DNA of 64,000 nucleotides. Source: Hymenopus coronatus (taxonomy: Eukaryota > Arthropoda > Insecta > Mantodea > Hymenopodidae). Position numbers and translations under genes: made by a program. The DNA is taken from positions 31,796,501-31,860,500 of the forward strand of contig CM060895.1 of the NCBI GenBank assembly GCA_030762935.1, in the 5' to 3' direction. Below, piece after piece: positions 31,430 to 42,470 of this stretch (position 1 is the stretch's first letter; each line of letters opens with the position of its first letter). The notes under the pieces were generated by a model, which saw only the letters and a list, made by a program, of their open reading frames with translations, ran no database searches and was not told where the DNA came from.

Positions 31430-32130
31430 TCTTGTGTGTTTCAATCACATGACTGTTTTACAAACAAACTATACTTGAAAAGGAGTATTTTTTTATCTAG
31501 AGCTCATTAATCAGAGAAATATTGCCAGTAATAGTCTCATTACTTCTTTCCTTCTATGCAGAAGGAAAATAAAATGATGCACTGGGCTAAAACGATAGTT
31601 AAATCTGTTAAAAAACTGTCACTTTGCCATTGGCAAGAATATCTGTTGCCTTTCAAAGGCCACGAGTAAAACAAAAGAAAAATGAAACAGATGAGGACAA
31701 TTTAAGTATTTTAAAGTGAAACCAATAAGAGGAAATATCGCGAAATCTACCAAAAAGATCTATATTACATAATTTGGGTGTTTGAATGTGATCTACATTT
31801 TTTGTTAAGTAACTTTTTGTCTTACTGTTATAATTTACAGTTATGCAAAAATCCCTCAGAATAAAGATGACTGAGTCTGTTGTCAGAAAATTCAAGATAT
31901 ACATTTTATTTTTCATGTAATTACCATTAATAAACAGTATTTTGATCAAACTTAGAGTTATTTTTGAGAAAATCAAAGTTTACGAATTTTTTCCCTGTAA
32001 AGGGTTGTTTCGGGTGAGGAATATTTGTAAAAAAATATTCATGTCGCATACTTGGAAGGCACTAAAGTTTGGTATTTAATGGTATTTTCGGGTTTGAGCT
32101 ACATTGTCCTTAGACACACATTCACAGATG
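31430..32130 (+). repeat. R860 copy, diverged, end B missing
   Basis: TCTTGTGTGTTTCAATCACATG to TTAGACACACATTCACAG. Many small deletions (for example GTTATGCAAAAATCCCTCAG). Old copy. Confidence 0.85.
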
Positions 32131-32849
32131 GTTATTTTTATTTTCTCTAGCCCGTATATACAATGTACATAGTGGATAGAGAAGGTATTGTATTGCACCT
32201 AAAATTCCATGTCGAGATTTCACCGAAATATATGCTTTGAGAACCTGTAAGTCCGGAAAAAGCATTTTTAGAAAAAAGTCCGTGTGTGTTTGTGTCTGAG
32301 GTCAGCATAGCTCAAAAACGAAAAGACCGTTATATACCGAACTTGGTATTTAGGTTCAATACCCTTCAAGGATACGACACGAAGATTTTCAAGATGATCC
32401 CACCAACACAAACTACCGTTTATGTGGAGAAATTTTTGAAATTTTTGATTTGCTCAAAAATGGCTAAAGATTTTGTATAAAATAGGTATATTTTAAATAT
32501 TTACGTCACAAATAATATGTATATCTTGATTTTTCTGGGAACAGCCTCTGAATGTATCTTTATACTATATGATTTTTGCTACACAAAAAATATTGATCTC
32601 GTTAAAACACACAATTTCCAATATACGCTGTTTTATGTAGAGTCGATCGTTCCTGGTATTTTGTTTGTTATTGGTTTTAGTTTTAAACTACTTACACTTT
32701 TCTCAAACGGGAAATGACGTTTTGTTTCATCTCTCTTGCTTTACTGCAGGCCAAGCAAAGCGAGCCGAGCTTCAATTGTTTCATATACCGACAATATTTT
32801 ATCGGTTTAGCATAGTAAACGTAACTCCATCATACGGCAGTCCATAAGG
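32131..32849 (-). repeat. R860 copy split by a SINE, end-B part, subfamily c
   Basis: ATTTTTATTTTCTCTAGCCCG with hairpin TATACAATGTACATAGTGG, through TGTGTGTTTGTGTCTG, to the c-type GCCAAGCAAAGCGAGCCGAG block and CCATCATACGGCAG. Confidence 0.88.
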
Positions 32850-33152
32850 GGCTTTGGGCTACCGCGCGGCCGCTGCATCCCCCATCTCGGCCCGAAGGCG
32901 TCATCAATGGGGTGAAATGCTGGAGGGTGAGACGTGACCAGCGCCTCAAGTCCCTCCCGGCCGGTTAAAGCGGTCTTTTCGATCTGAAGCCGCTACTTCT
33001 CATTCAAGTAACTCCTCAATTGGCCCCCCCCTCATGAGGCTGAGTGCACCCCGGACCAGGTCTCCCAGCGGGGGAAAGTTCCCCACGCCGGTGCCGGAAA
33101 TCGAACATAGATGTCCTGCTTGCCTCGCTACCACCACGCTAAGAAGATGACC
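32850..33152 (-). mobile_element. SINE S3, tRNA-derived, inserted in R860
   Basis: On the minus strand: head GGTCATCTTCTTAGCGTGG, A-box TAGCGTGGTGGTAGCG, B-box TGTTCGATTTCC, then CCGGCGTGGGGAACTTTCCC, GGAGACCTGGTCCGGGG and GGGGGATGCAGCGGCCGCG. Same family as the copy inside mariner M2. R860 continues on both sides. Confidence 0.85.
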
Positions 33153-33318
33153 CTTTATCACTCCCTTATTTCTTTTCTACTTACAAGGATGCAAGTAATA
33201 AGACAATTTCTGCTAGTGTTTATCTCGATTAGCTTGATGCACATAAAACAATAATCTTTTGTAAGGAAAGTTGTTTGTGTAGCCGCTGTAAAGGGTTATG
33301 TGTCTGGAGCACATCAGA
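33153..33318 (-). repeat. R860 copy split by a SINE, end-A part
   Basis: CTTTATCACTCCCTTATTTC to TGTGTCTGGAGCACATCAGA. The next base begins another end B. Confidence 0.9.
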
Positions 33319-33438
33319 TTTTTACTTTCTCTATACTCACATAGTGTATAGAGAATGTATTGCACACTCCACCAAAAAATTCGATACCGAGATTTCACTG
33401 GAAATATATGTTTTAGGGTCTCCTGTATCCAAAAAAAA
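33319..33438 (-). repeat. R860 end-B fragment at an exact tandem junction
   Basis: TTTTTACTTTCTCTATACTC, half palindrome CACATAGTGTATAGAG, TTTCACTGGAAATATATG, to GTATCCAAAAAAAA. A copy in the opposite direction then starts. Confidence 0.92.
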
Positions 33439-34308
33439 TTTGATGTGTACCATTCACATGACTTTCTCTATATCCCTGCAACAAATTATTGTTAAAAAAA
33501 CTTATACTTCTATTTACTTTATACGAATCAGAAAAAATTAGCAAAAATAGTTTTATTACCTGCTTCCTTGTAAGTAGAAGCGAAATAAGGGAGTACCATA
33601 GGTTAAAGTGACAGTCAAAAGCTGGTTGCTATGTGACTGATGTTCCTTTGTTTGTATGGACAGTAGTTGACAAATTCCTGTATGAGAATATATATGATTT
33701 TCAAAGCTGAAACCAAGAAAAAAGAATATCTCAAAACCGATCAGCTCCACGAAAAAAATGTATATAACATAAATTGTGTGTTTTAAGGTGCTCTACATTT
33801 TTTCTGAGTTAAGTTTTTGTCCATCTCCTACGGTTTAGTAGTTATGAAAAATTCATCCAGAATAAAGTAGTCTTCAGAGGCTATTCCCGGAAAATTCAAG
33901 ATATACATTTCATTTATGAGATAAATATCTTTGATATACAAAATTTTACACAAAATCGTTAGAGCCATTTTTGAGAAAATCAAAATTTTCGAAAAAACAT
34001 CCATGTAAAGGGTAGTTTGGGGTGGGGGTATTTTTCTCAAAATCTTCGTGTCGCATCCCTGGAAGATACTAAACTTAAATACCAAGTTTGGTATTTTACC
34101 GACTTTTCTTTTTTGAGTTATCGTGTTCACAGACACACAGACACACGGTCACACGGACACACACGGACCTTTTTCTGAAAATACTTTTTTTGGATACAGG
34201 GGACCCTAAAACATACATGTCCGGTGAAATCTCTGTATCGAATTTTTTGGTGGAGTGCAATACATTCTCTATACACTATGTAAATAGTGCCCATAGAGAA
34301 AGTAAAAA
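33439..34308 (+). repeat. R860 copy, complete, first of a tandem pair
   Basis: TTTGATGTGTACCATTCAC to the palindrome ACTATGTAAATAGTGCCCATAGAG and AAAGTAAAAA. It shares the GTGTACCATTC variant and a GTTATGAAAAATTC deletion with the copy that follows. The pair therefore came from one template. Confidence 0.97.
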
Positions 34309-35120
34309 TCTGATGTGTACCATTCACATGACTTTCTCTATATCCCTGCAACAAATTATTCTTAAAAAGCCTATACTTCTATTTACTTTATGCTAATCAG
34401 AAAAAATTAGCAGAAATAGTTTTATCGCTTCCTTGTAAGCAGAAGTGAAATAAGGGAGTACCATAGATTAAAGTGAAAGCCAAAAGCTGGTTGCTATGTG
34501 ACTGATGTTCCTTTGTTTGTATGGACAGGAGTTGACAAATTCCTGTATGAGAATGTATAAGATTTTCAAAGCTGAAACCAAGAAAAAGGAATATCTCAAA
34601 AACGATCAACTCCACGAAAAAAAATGTATATAACATAAATTGTGTGTTTTAAGGTGCTCTACATTTTTTCTGAGTTAAGTTTTTGTCCATCTCTTACGGT
34701 TTAGTAGTTATGAAAAATTCATCCAGAATAAAGTAGTCTTCAGAGGCTATTCCCAGAAAATTCATGATATACATTTCATTTGTCGGATAAATATCTTTAA
34801 TATATGAAATTTTAATCAAAGTCGTTAGAGCCATTTTTGAGAAAATCGAAATCGCATCCCTGGAAGATTCTAAACTTAAATACCAAGTTTGGTATTTACC
34901 GACTTTTCGATTTTGAGTTATCGTGTTCACAGACACACGGACACACGGACACACACACACACACACACACACACGCACGGACCTTTTTGTGAAAATGCTC
35001 TTTTTGGTTACAGGGGACCCTAAAACATATATTTCCGGTGAAATCTCGGTATAGAATTTTTTGGTGGAGTGTAATACATTCTCTATACACTATGTACATA
35101 GTGCCTATAGAGAAAGTGAA
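34309..35120 (+). repeat. R860 copy, second of a tandem pair, small internal deletion
   Basis: Starts TCTGATGTGTACCATTCAC at the exact border. About 60 bp is missing between GAGAAAATCGAAA and TCGCATCCCTGG. A longer (CA)n run lies at 34950-34974. Ends ATAGAGAAAGTGAAAA. Confidence 0.96.
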
Positions 35121-35860
35121 AAGTATTTTCAGAAAAAGGTCCGTGTGTGTGTCCGTGTGTCTGTGAACACGATAACTCAAAAACGAAAAGTCGGTAAAAT
35201 ACCAAACTTGATATTTAAGTTTAGTATCCTCCAGGGATGCGACATGAAGATTTTGAGAAAAATCCCCTCACCCCCAACTACCCTTTACATGGAATCTTTT
35301 TCGAAAATTTCTATTTTCTTAAAAATGTCTCTAACGATTTTGATCAAAAGTTCGTATATTAAAGCTATTTATCTGGCAAAAAAAATGTATATCTTGATTT
35401 TTCTGGGAATAGCCTCTGAAGAGTAGTTTATTCTGGATGAATTTTACTGAATTTTGAATAACTGCTAAACCGTAAGAGATGGACAAAAGCTTACTCCAAA
35501 AAATGTAGAGCATGTTAAAACACATGATTTATGTGATATACATTTTTTTCGTGGAGTTTGTCGTTTTTGAGACATCCCTTATTTTTGGTTTCTGCTATGA
35601 AAAACGTATATTTTTCTCATACAGGAACTTGTCAACTGCTATCCATATAAACAAAGGAACTTTTGACTTAGCTACCAGCTTTTGACTATCACTTTAACCT
35701 ATGGTAGTCCCTTATTTCGCTTCTACTTACAAGGAAGCAAGTAATAAGACTGTTTCTGCTAATTTTTTCTGATTAGCATAAAGTAAATAGAAGTATAAGC
35801 TTTTTAAGAATAATTTACTGCAGGGATATAAGGAAAGTCATGTGAATGGTACACATCAGA
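35121..35860 (-). repeat. R860 copy, end B missing
   Basis: Begins in the middle (TATTTTCAGAAAAAGGTCC) immediately after the previous + copy and ends AATGGTACACATCAGA. It has the same GTGTACC variant as the pair before it. The three pieces are related by a local rearrangement. Confidence 0.95.
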
Positions 35861-35879
35861 TTTTTCTTTAAATGTTGTT

Positions 35880-35993
35880 TATTCAGGGGAACTGAAAACA
35901 TATATTTCCGGTGAAATATTGACATCGAATTTTTGGGTGGAGTACAACATATTTTCTACCTACTATGTGCATACTTAATGTAGAGAAATTAAA
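35880..35993 (+). repeat. R860 end-B fragment
   Basis: ATTCAGGGGAACTGAAAAC, TTTCCGGTGAAATATTG, GTGGAGTACAAC and a damaged palindrome ending TGTAGAGAAATTAAAA. Confidence 0.88.
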
Positions 35994-36597
35994 ACGCTGT
36001 GAGCTTATCTTTTAAATGTATGATATATTTCTTCTTCAAGTTTTCTATAAGTTAAGCATAAATACAGGAGGCTTTGATAATAATGGCAGATCACATCAGT
36101 CCGTGGTCTACATGGCCAGTTAAATGAATTTTATGTTTTTGTTGGAGAGATTGAGAGCGAGCCCGAGCACGCGCAATTAACTAGTAGAGGGCGCTTTCAG
36201 TGATAATTGACGCTGCTTGCTTGATGAAGGGTTTCCAAGGGTTAAAATGCATAGTTGGGGTGATGCGCTTGTTCAAACATTTTGACTTGGTAATATACAT
36301 TCCACGCATACCTAACCTCACAACTCTTTATTAAACCCACATGTAATGATGCGCTTGATTGAATAGACACTGAGCTTGTCCTCGGTTGTTGTAAACAGAT
36401 TGAAGCACGGCGGCCATTTTGTGTCCGATTGGTATTCACGCATTCCTCTTTCGCTTTCATTCACGTTTAGAAATAAATGTCGACGTATTTCCTCTTATAA
36501 GCCACGCAGACTAACTTCAGGACTTATTTCTGAACGGTCAAGTGGACTTAATGAGTGGCGTCTGGAAGTAAACCTCCTTAAGTAATTTAATGAAAAA
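35994..36597. other. Unique DNA with a small promoter-like patch
   Basis: No gene recognised. At 36409-36443 GGCGGCCATTTTG (GCCAT core of YY1 type) is followed by GATTGG (inverted CCAAT). Such a pair can mark a promoter, but no transcript can be inferred from the sequence. Confidence 0.3.
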
Positions 36598-36640
36598 TCT
36601 GATGTGTTTAAATCACATTACTTTCTCTATATATTGTCAC
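36598..36640 (+). repeat. R860 end-A scrap
   Basis: TCTGATGTGTTTAAATCAC followed by ATTACTTTCTCTATATATTG, then sequence unrelated to R860. Confidence 0.8.
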
Positions 36641-36671
36641 ATGTTTCATTGGCGAGAGCTTAACTTATATG

Positions 36672-37535
36672 TTTTCCTTTCTCTACACGCACTATGTACA
36701 TAGTGTATAGAGAAGGTATTGCACTCCACCAAAAAATTTGATAGCAAGATTTTACCGGAAATATATGTTTTAGGGTCCCCTGTATCCAAAAAAAAAAAGT
36801 ATTTTCAGAAAAAGGTCCGTGTGTCTGTGTCCGTGTGTCTGTGAACATGATACCTCAAAAACGAAAAATCATTAAAATACTAAACTTGGTATTTAAGTTT
36901 AGTATCTTCCAGAGATGCGACACGAAGATTTTGAGAAAAATTCCCCCACCCCAAACTCCCTTTACATGGACCTTTTTTCGAAAATTTCGATTTTCTAAAA
37001 ATGGCTCTAACGATTTTGATTAAAATGTCGCATATTAAAAATATTTACCTGACAAAATGTATATTTTTAATTTTCTGGGAATATCCGCTGAGGATTACTT
37101 TATTCTCAGTGGATTTTACGGAATTTTGTATAACTGCTAAACCGTAAGAGATAGATAAAAACTTACCACATAAAAAGTGTAGAGCACGTTAAAATACACA
37201 ATTTATATTATGTACATTTTTTTCGTGGAGTTGATTGTTTTTTTACATATTCCTTGTTTTTTATTTCAGCTTTAAAAACTTATACTTTTCTCATACAGGA
37301 GTTTCTCAACTCCTGTCCATACAAATAAAGATACAGCAGTGACATAGCAACCAACTTTGACTATGAGTTTAACCTACGGTACTTTCTTATTTCGCTTGTA
37401 CTTACAAGAAAGCAAGTGTGAAGACTATTTCTGCTAATTTTTACTCGATTAGCATGAAGTAAATAGACGCACAAGCTTTTTAACAATAATTTGTTTTAGG
37501 GAAGTAGAGAAAGTCATGTGAACGTAACACATCAG
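36672..37535 (-). repeat. R860 copy, complete, subfamily a
   Basis: TTTTCCTTTCTCTACACGC, palindrome ACTATGTACATAGT (36681-36712 overall), CGTGTGTCTGTGTCCGTGTG tract, ends GAACGTAACACATCAGA. A small deletion falls at CCTGACAAAATG. Confidence 0.96.
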
Positions 37536-38901
37536 ATTTTTTATTAATATTTTATCAATTAGGAATTAATTAATCTGAATTAATTGGGATTTCATTCTTG
37601 CATATTCTTGGAAAAATACAAGCTTTGTTATAAGCTGAGTAAATAACAGGAACAGGATGGAAGTGACTAGTCTGTTCCGATGGCACTCCTAGTGGACTTT
37701 TCGGTGACACCAACTTCCGTTGGGCTACATGCACATTCTGGGGCGGTAACGGGGTTACGGGTTCGTATCCCTGGCGCAGGTTTTGGGTATTAGGAATGGT
37801 GTGGATTTGATGGTGCCCTAGCTCAGGATTTTTACTGGCATGTGTGGTGCGACACATGTGCTTTAGTCAAATAGTTCGGCCTTTTCCCCCGTCAAACACA
37901 CACGCATTTCTCTTAATTTTCTCCTGTGAAACTATACTTAACGCGACCGTGACTAGTAAAGTAATTACTTTTGATTCGGTGATTTAGTCCGTACTCTGGT
38001 CATTATTAAAATAACTATTTCCCTCACAGCTAAAGGTAGCCTGTTCGGCTCCACCGCTAATTGTCACATCTTTACTCTGCCGATGTTCTACGCCAAGTGC
38101 CGCCAAGCAATGTCCCCATGACCTGCGGAAGCACTGTTTTCTCTTTTCCTGTTATGTTTCCCTCGGACAGTGTACTCTTACCCCCTTCGATTCAATGTCC
38201 TACCCTCTTAACGGTATTTTCGGGCTCGTGACAACTCGGCTACTTTGAAATCTTTCTTCCCTTCCCATTTACAAATGTGTACATTTTCTCCCTCTTGGTA
38301 CAATTTATATTATTATATGATTTATCTTTCTGAATAATTCTTTGCCCCGTGACAAGACATGTACTGTCTCAATTCGCACTTTGACGTCACACCGGATATT
38401 CTAGAATATTTAAATATTCGATGCTGATTGGCTAAGACTACCCACTATCAGAGCGTTGGTTTTCCATATTAGGAGTATGACCACCATGTTGGAATGCCCT
38501 TCTGGGATACCGCTGCACTTATTTAAGGGACTGTAGGCCCGACCAGCAGGTCTTGATCGTCGGGGAACCTCTGCTTGATTGTGGACGTCTTGGGACGTCG
38601 CTCCGGGCTCAACCGCTCAAACACCTCGACCACCTGGACCACCTCATTTCTCACCTTGCATAGACACACCATAACATGTTCCTTAAGGTGTGGTTTTGCA
38701 TTAGTAACACCCGTAATCCCAATGATATTGACCAGGATTAATGGCATAATTTGCAATCCCCTACCTTTGTAAACTACACATTCGCTACCAACAAATTATT
38801 TAATCTTTCACAATATATTAGCTTACTTTAAGTCCCGTTGTTATGATTGCTCTACCATCTGCCTTCCATTCACCACCCTCAAATAGATATCCTCCACGTC
38901 A
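37536..38901. other. Longest unique region, no gene established
   Basis: CT-rich on + between about 37900 and 38300. At 37755-37790 GGGTTACGGGTTCGTATCCC is a B-box-like motif without an A-box. Two minus frames are open: 37570-37857 (95 codons) and 38523-38756 (77 codons, ERLSPERRPKTSTIKQRF). Neither matches a family I know. The composition differs from the repeats, so single-copy host DNA or an exon is possible. Confidence 0.35.
38382..38431. promoter_or_regulatory. Promoter-like cluster: CRE, palindrome, CCAAT
   Basis: TGACGTCA (38382-38389) is a perfect cAMP-response-element palindrome. A perfect 16-bp palindrome GAATATTTAAATATTC follows at 38404-38419, and an inverted CCAAT (ATTGG) at 38427-38431. 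The grouping within 50 bp in non-repeat DNA is suggestive only; no gene start is evident on either side. Confidence 0.25.
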
Positions 38902-38912
38902 CAGAACCTTGT

Positions 38913-39154
38913 GGCCGCGCCGTGGCCGAGTGGTTAGACCACTCACCTCTCACCTAGACGGCCCGGGTTCGATCCCAAGCGACCGCATGTGAGATTTGTG
39001 GTTGAAAAAGCGGCGGGTTTTCTCCGGGTTCTCCGCCATCGCATTCCACCGGTGCTCCATCTTCATTCATGAATCATCAGTGTCACCGCCTACGGTGCCA
39101 CAAGTAATTAAAGCGGGCGTAAACACTACCAAAAAAACAAACAAAAAAAAAAAG
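38913..39154 (+). mobile_element. SINE S2, complete, with target duplication
   Basis: Head GGCCGCGCCGTGGCCGAGTG with A-box TGGCCGAGTGGTTAGAC and B-box GGGTTCGATCCC, as in a Leu/Ser-type tRNA. Body TTTTCTCCGGGTTCTCCG, GCATTCCACCGGTGCTCC, CGCCTACGGTGCC. End TTAAAGCGGGCGTAAACAC plus an A-rich tail. CAGAACCTTGT flanks it (38902-38912 and 39155-39165). Best reference copy for S2. Confidence 0.92.
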
Positions 39155-39185
39155 CAGAACCTTGTTCGCGACAATATTCTGTGCA

Positions 39186-39480
39186 AACTAATCTTACAAA
39201 AGCTTATTCTTCTATCTCCTTCATGCTAGCCAAGATAAACATTAGCAGAAATGGTCTTATTACTTAGTTCCTTATAGTAGAAGGGGAATAAGGGACAGTG
39301 AATTGTTTTAAAATCAGGCTGTCAAGTGATTGAAATTAGATATATCTTTAGATAGCTAAGAGTAAAAATATTAATGTCAAATTTCGTATAAGAAAAGCTT
39401 AAGTATTTAAAATAGAAGACAATGACAACATTAATTGTTAACTTAACAAAAAATACATATAACATAAATTCACGAGGTAG
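39186..39480 (+). repeat. R860 fragment, subfamily b
   Basis: ACTAATCTTACAAAAGCTTATTC, CTTAGTTCCTTATAGTAG, to ATACATATAACATAAATT. Both ends are missing. Confidence 0.85.
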
Positions 39481-39489
39481 AGAGAGGGA

Positions 39490-39552
39490 TAAGCTTTTGT
39501 AAGAATAATCTATTGTAGAATATCCAGAGAAAGTCATGTGAATGACTTTAGA
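39490..39552 (-). repeat. R860 end-A scrap, inverted to its neighbour
   Basis: GATAAGCTTTTGTAAGAATAATC to GTCATGTGAATGACTTTAGA, with TGGAACACATC lost. Confidence 0.8.
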
Positions 39553-39556
39553 TTTT

Positions 39557-40279
39557 TAGCAAAATGTCCATGTGTGTGTTATGTGTGGGCAGTATTTCTA
39601 AAATGAAAAGTTCGTTAAATACCAGACTTGGTATTTAAGGTTAATATCTTCCAAAGATGCGATATGAAGATTTTAAGGAAAAATCCCCCACCCCTTACTA
39701 TCATTTACATGGAACTATCTTCGAAGTGTTCGATTTTCACAAAAAATGGCTGTTAAATTATTGATTAAAATACCCTATGTTAAAGATATGTGCATGCCAA
39801 ATAAAATGTATATCTTGAATTACCTGGGAATAGTTTCTGAGCTCCTCTTCATTCTGAATGAGTTTTGCATAGCTGGTAAACCATAAGACATAGATAAAAC
39901 TTACTGCTCAAAATAGCAATCTCGTCAAAACACACAATTTATATGCTTTACAATTTTGTTATAGCAGTAACCTTTTCCGAGATATCCCTGTTATTGTTTT
40001 CAGTTTTAAAATAGTTATTCTTTTCGTAGCAGGAAGCCATCCATGCTTCTTTTGTTATACTCCTGGTCATGTAAAAAAAGCAAATTCCAATGGCAATCGC
40101 ATGGCAACAACTTTTAAAACATTGGACTATCGCTTTAGTATAGTGTATTCCCTTAATTCCATTCTACTTATAAGGAACTAAGTAATAAGTTCGTTCTGAT
40201 AATGTCTATGTTGATTAGCATTGAATGTTTTGTAAGAATTTTGAACAGATAGGGAAAGTTTTATGAATAGGACATCAGA
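39557..40279 (-). repeat. R860 copy, end B missing
   Basis: From TGTCCATGTGTGTGTTATG (central tract) to TATGAATAGGACATCAGA. It carries b-type CTGGTCATGTAAAAAAAGC and a reduced GGAAGCCATCCATG segment. Confidence 0.88.
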
Positions 40280-40461
40280 TTCTTCGATCCATTGTTCCAA
40301 AAGATATCCAAATTTCTGATAGAGAATTATTAAAATACTTAAGTGAATATTACTCGTATACTTAACCCATAACAAAGTAGCAATTCCTATGTGTCATTAT
40401 AAACCTATGTGTCTCAAAACAATTACATGCTTCCAGTCATTTCAACAGGGCTATAAGAAAA
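40280..40461. other. Unique DNA preceding a LINE fragment
   Basis: Probably the decayed upstream part of the LINE that follows. No motif is readable. Confidence 0.35.
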
Positions 40462-40740
40462 TTGCATTATTTATCATTTCTCTATCAACTCCTTCATTCT
40501 CGCAATCCAAACTATCTAAATGTTCGCTGCAAATATTTTTCTGACTGTCATAACTCACAAACTCGCTCACCACACTCTTTCCTTCTTGCTATACCTGCTC
40601 ATCATAAAACCCTCTATTCATCATTATTTACAGCAGATCTAGCTCGTCTTTGGAATTCCCTCCCTGAAGACGCAAGGGATTGCCGGAATGTTATACAGTT
40701 CAAGCAGAAAACTAGAGTATACATTTGTAATCAACCCTAA
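40462..40740 (+). pseudogene. LINE ORF2 extreme C-terminus
   Basis: 92 codons. YQLLHSRNPNYL, then RSPHSFLLAIPAH, then SLFTADLARLWNSLPEDARD and FKQKTRVYI. This is the characteristic tail after the reverse transcriptase of CR1/Jockey-like LINEs (hallmark LWNsLP...FK..l..yl). The frame is intact but all enzymatic domains are missing. The boundary with R860 at 40887 leaves room for a short 3' UTR. Confidence 0.8.
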
Positions 40741-40886
40741 TCTTCTGCTGTATTAATATGATAAATGCATCACTATTTTCACTTATTTTTATAAATAATA
40801 TATGTGCTGGCAAGTAATGTGTATTTCACTAATATGTGTTTCGGTCTACATGAATATTTCACTTAAAAAAAAGGTGTTTACAGTTT
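40741..40886 (+). other. Probable LINE 3' UTR
   Basis: AT-rich sequence directly after the LINE stop codon and before R860. No tail repeat is clear. Confidence 0.45.
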
Positions 40887-41680
40887 TTTTTACTTTCTCT
40901 ACACGTACTGTGTGTATAGTGTATAGAGAAGGTATTGTAATGCACCCAAAAATTCGATGCCGAGATTTCACCGGAAATGCATGTTTTGAGGCTCCTTAAA
41001 TTCAAAAAAAGCATTTTTAGAAAAATGTCCTTGTGTGTCTGTCTGTATGTGTGTGTGTATGTGTGCATAGCTCAAAAACGAAAAGTTCATTAAAAACCAA
41101 ACTTGGTATTTAGATTTGGTATCTTCCACGAAGATTTTTAAGAAAATCACCCCCGGCCCCAACTACAGTTTGCATGAAAATTTTGAGCTTCTCAAAAATG
41201 GCTCTAACGACTTTGATTAAAATATCCTATATTAAAGATACTTATCTGACAAATAAAATGTATATCTTGAATTTTCTGGGAATGGACTCTGAAGATTAAT
41301 TTATTCTAGGTGAATTTTACGAAATTTTGCATAACTGCTAAACCGTAAGTGATGGACAAAAATTTACCACACAAAAAATGTAGAGCACGTTAAACCACAC
41401 AGTTTATGTTAGAGATATTCCTTGTTTTTGGTTTCAGCTTTGAAAAACTTATACTTTTCACATACAAAACAAAGGAACGTCAGTTACCTAGCAACCAGCT
41501 TTTGACTATCACTTTAAATTATGATACACCCTCATTTCGCTTCTACTTACAAGGAAGCAAGTAATAAGACTATTTCTACTAATTTTTTAGATTATCATGA
41601 CGTAAATAGAAGCATAAATGTTTTTAAAAATAATTTGTTGCAGAGATGTAGAGAAAATCATGTGAATGGAACACATCAGA
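40887..41680 (-). repeat. R860 copy, complete, subfamily a
   Basis: TTTTTACTTTCTCTACACG, palindrome TACTGTGTGTATAGTGTATAG, to AATGGAACACATCAGA. Deletions occur near CACAGTTTATGTTAGAGAT and before CAAACAAAGGAACG. Confidence 0.95.
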
Positions 41681-41689
41681 TTTTTATAT

Positions 41690-41845
41690 ATGATTTTATT
41701 AAGTTTTATAGAATTGTATTTTTGTTCTTTATTCTTTTATTCATTATATCATTGTTGTGTTGAATTTAATGTATTGCCTGCTAGAGTGGAAGAGAATGCT
41801 TTTTGGCCTTAACTCTAACCAGGATACATAAATAAACAAATTGTA
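41690..41845 (+). mobile_element. Probable LINE 3' end
   Basis: GCCTGCTAGAGTGGAAGAG, TTTTTGGCCTTAACTCTAACC and ATACATAAATAAAC have the form GTGGAAGAG...GGCCTTAACTCTGCC...AAATAAATAA that I associate with 3' ends of arthropod non-LTR elements. No coding part remains. Confidence 0.45.
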
Positions 41846-42470
41846 CGGGTTGTGTTAAATTAACAAACCCCATTGAAATCCTATTAAAAAGCTGTAGTCT
41901 ATGATGGAGGGGAAACTATGTCCCCTTCAGCCAGAGATTGTAAACTTTAACCCATCGAGAATCGGGGTTAGTGGTTTAAGGGACAGCGCCGAGGGGAAGA
42001 GAATTAGCAAATGTGTCCATTTTGTAGTTAATTTATATGTTTTCGCTTTCATTATGCAGGGAGACTGTGATTAAGCATAGACCGCCAGTCAGAGTCCCAG
42101 AAGAGTTCACCAAACAAAAAGTGAATATTGTAATATATTTAATCCACTCTGATAAATGTTTTCCCCTCTGCTTGCATTTGCATAACAATAACATTTGCAA
42201 TTCCTTTAATCCTTTGTCCCTTCTGAACGAGGCAGTGTCATAATCTCCTAGTAGTGTTTGTCACTGCTCGCAGTTCAACAAATATAATTAAATTATTTGA
42301 ATTGTTTCCCTGACCTACATGGTAGCTTCTGATATGCTGTATAATATGGAAATTGCAATAGTTTGTTTTACTTTTGTCACTGGGAATTTCTACAACTAAA
42401 TGATGGAAAAGTAAACTGGCAGAATTATTTACTTGATGCCTTTAGATTAAAGACATTTTCTTGTAAATCA
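41846..42470. other. Unique DNA with a possible isolated exon
   Basis: At about 42045-42058 TTTCATTATGCAG is a fair 3' splice site followed by a frame reading RPPVRVPEEFTKQKVNIVIY. There is no donor or second exon to support it. Otherwise nothing recognised. Confidence 0.25.

Noticed and set aside
33319..35860. CRISPR-like array from repeated blocks
   Set aside because: Repeat units are ~860 bp with no short regular repeats and spacers; eukaryotic context.
38913..38985. Functional tRNA-Leu/Ser gene
   Set aside because: A and B boxes are present but there is no closing acceptor stem, and the unit continues into a SINE body with target duplication.
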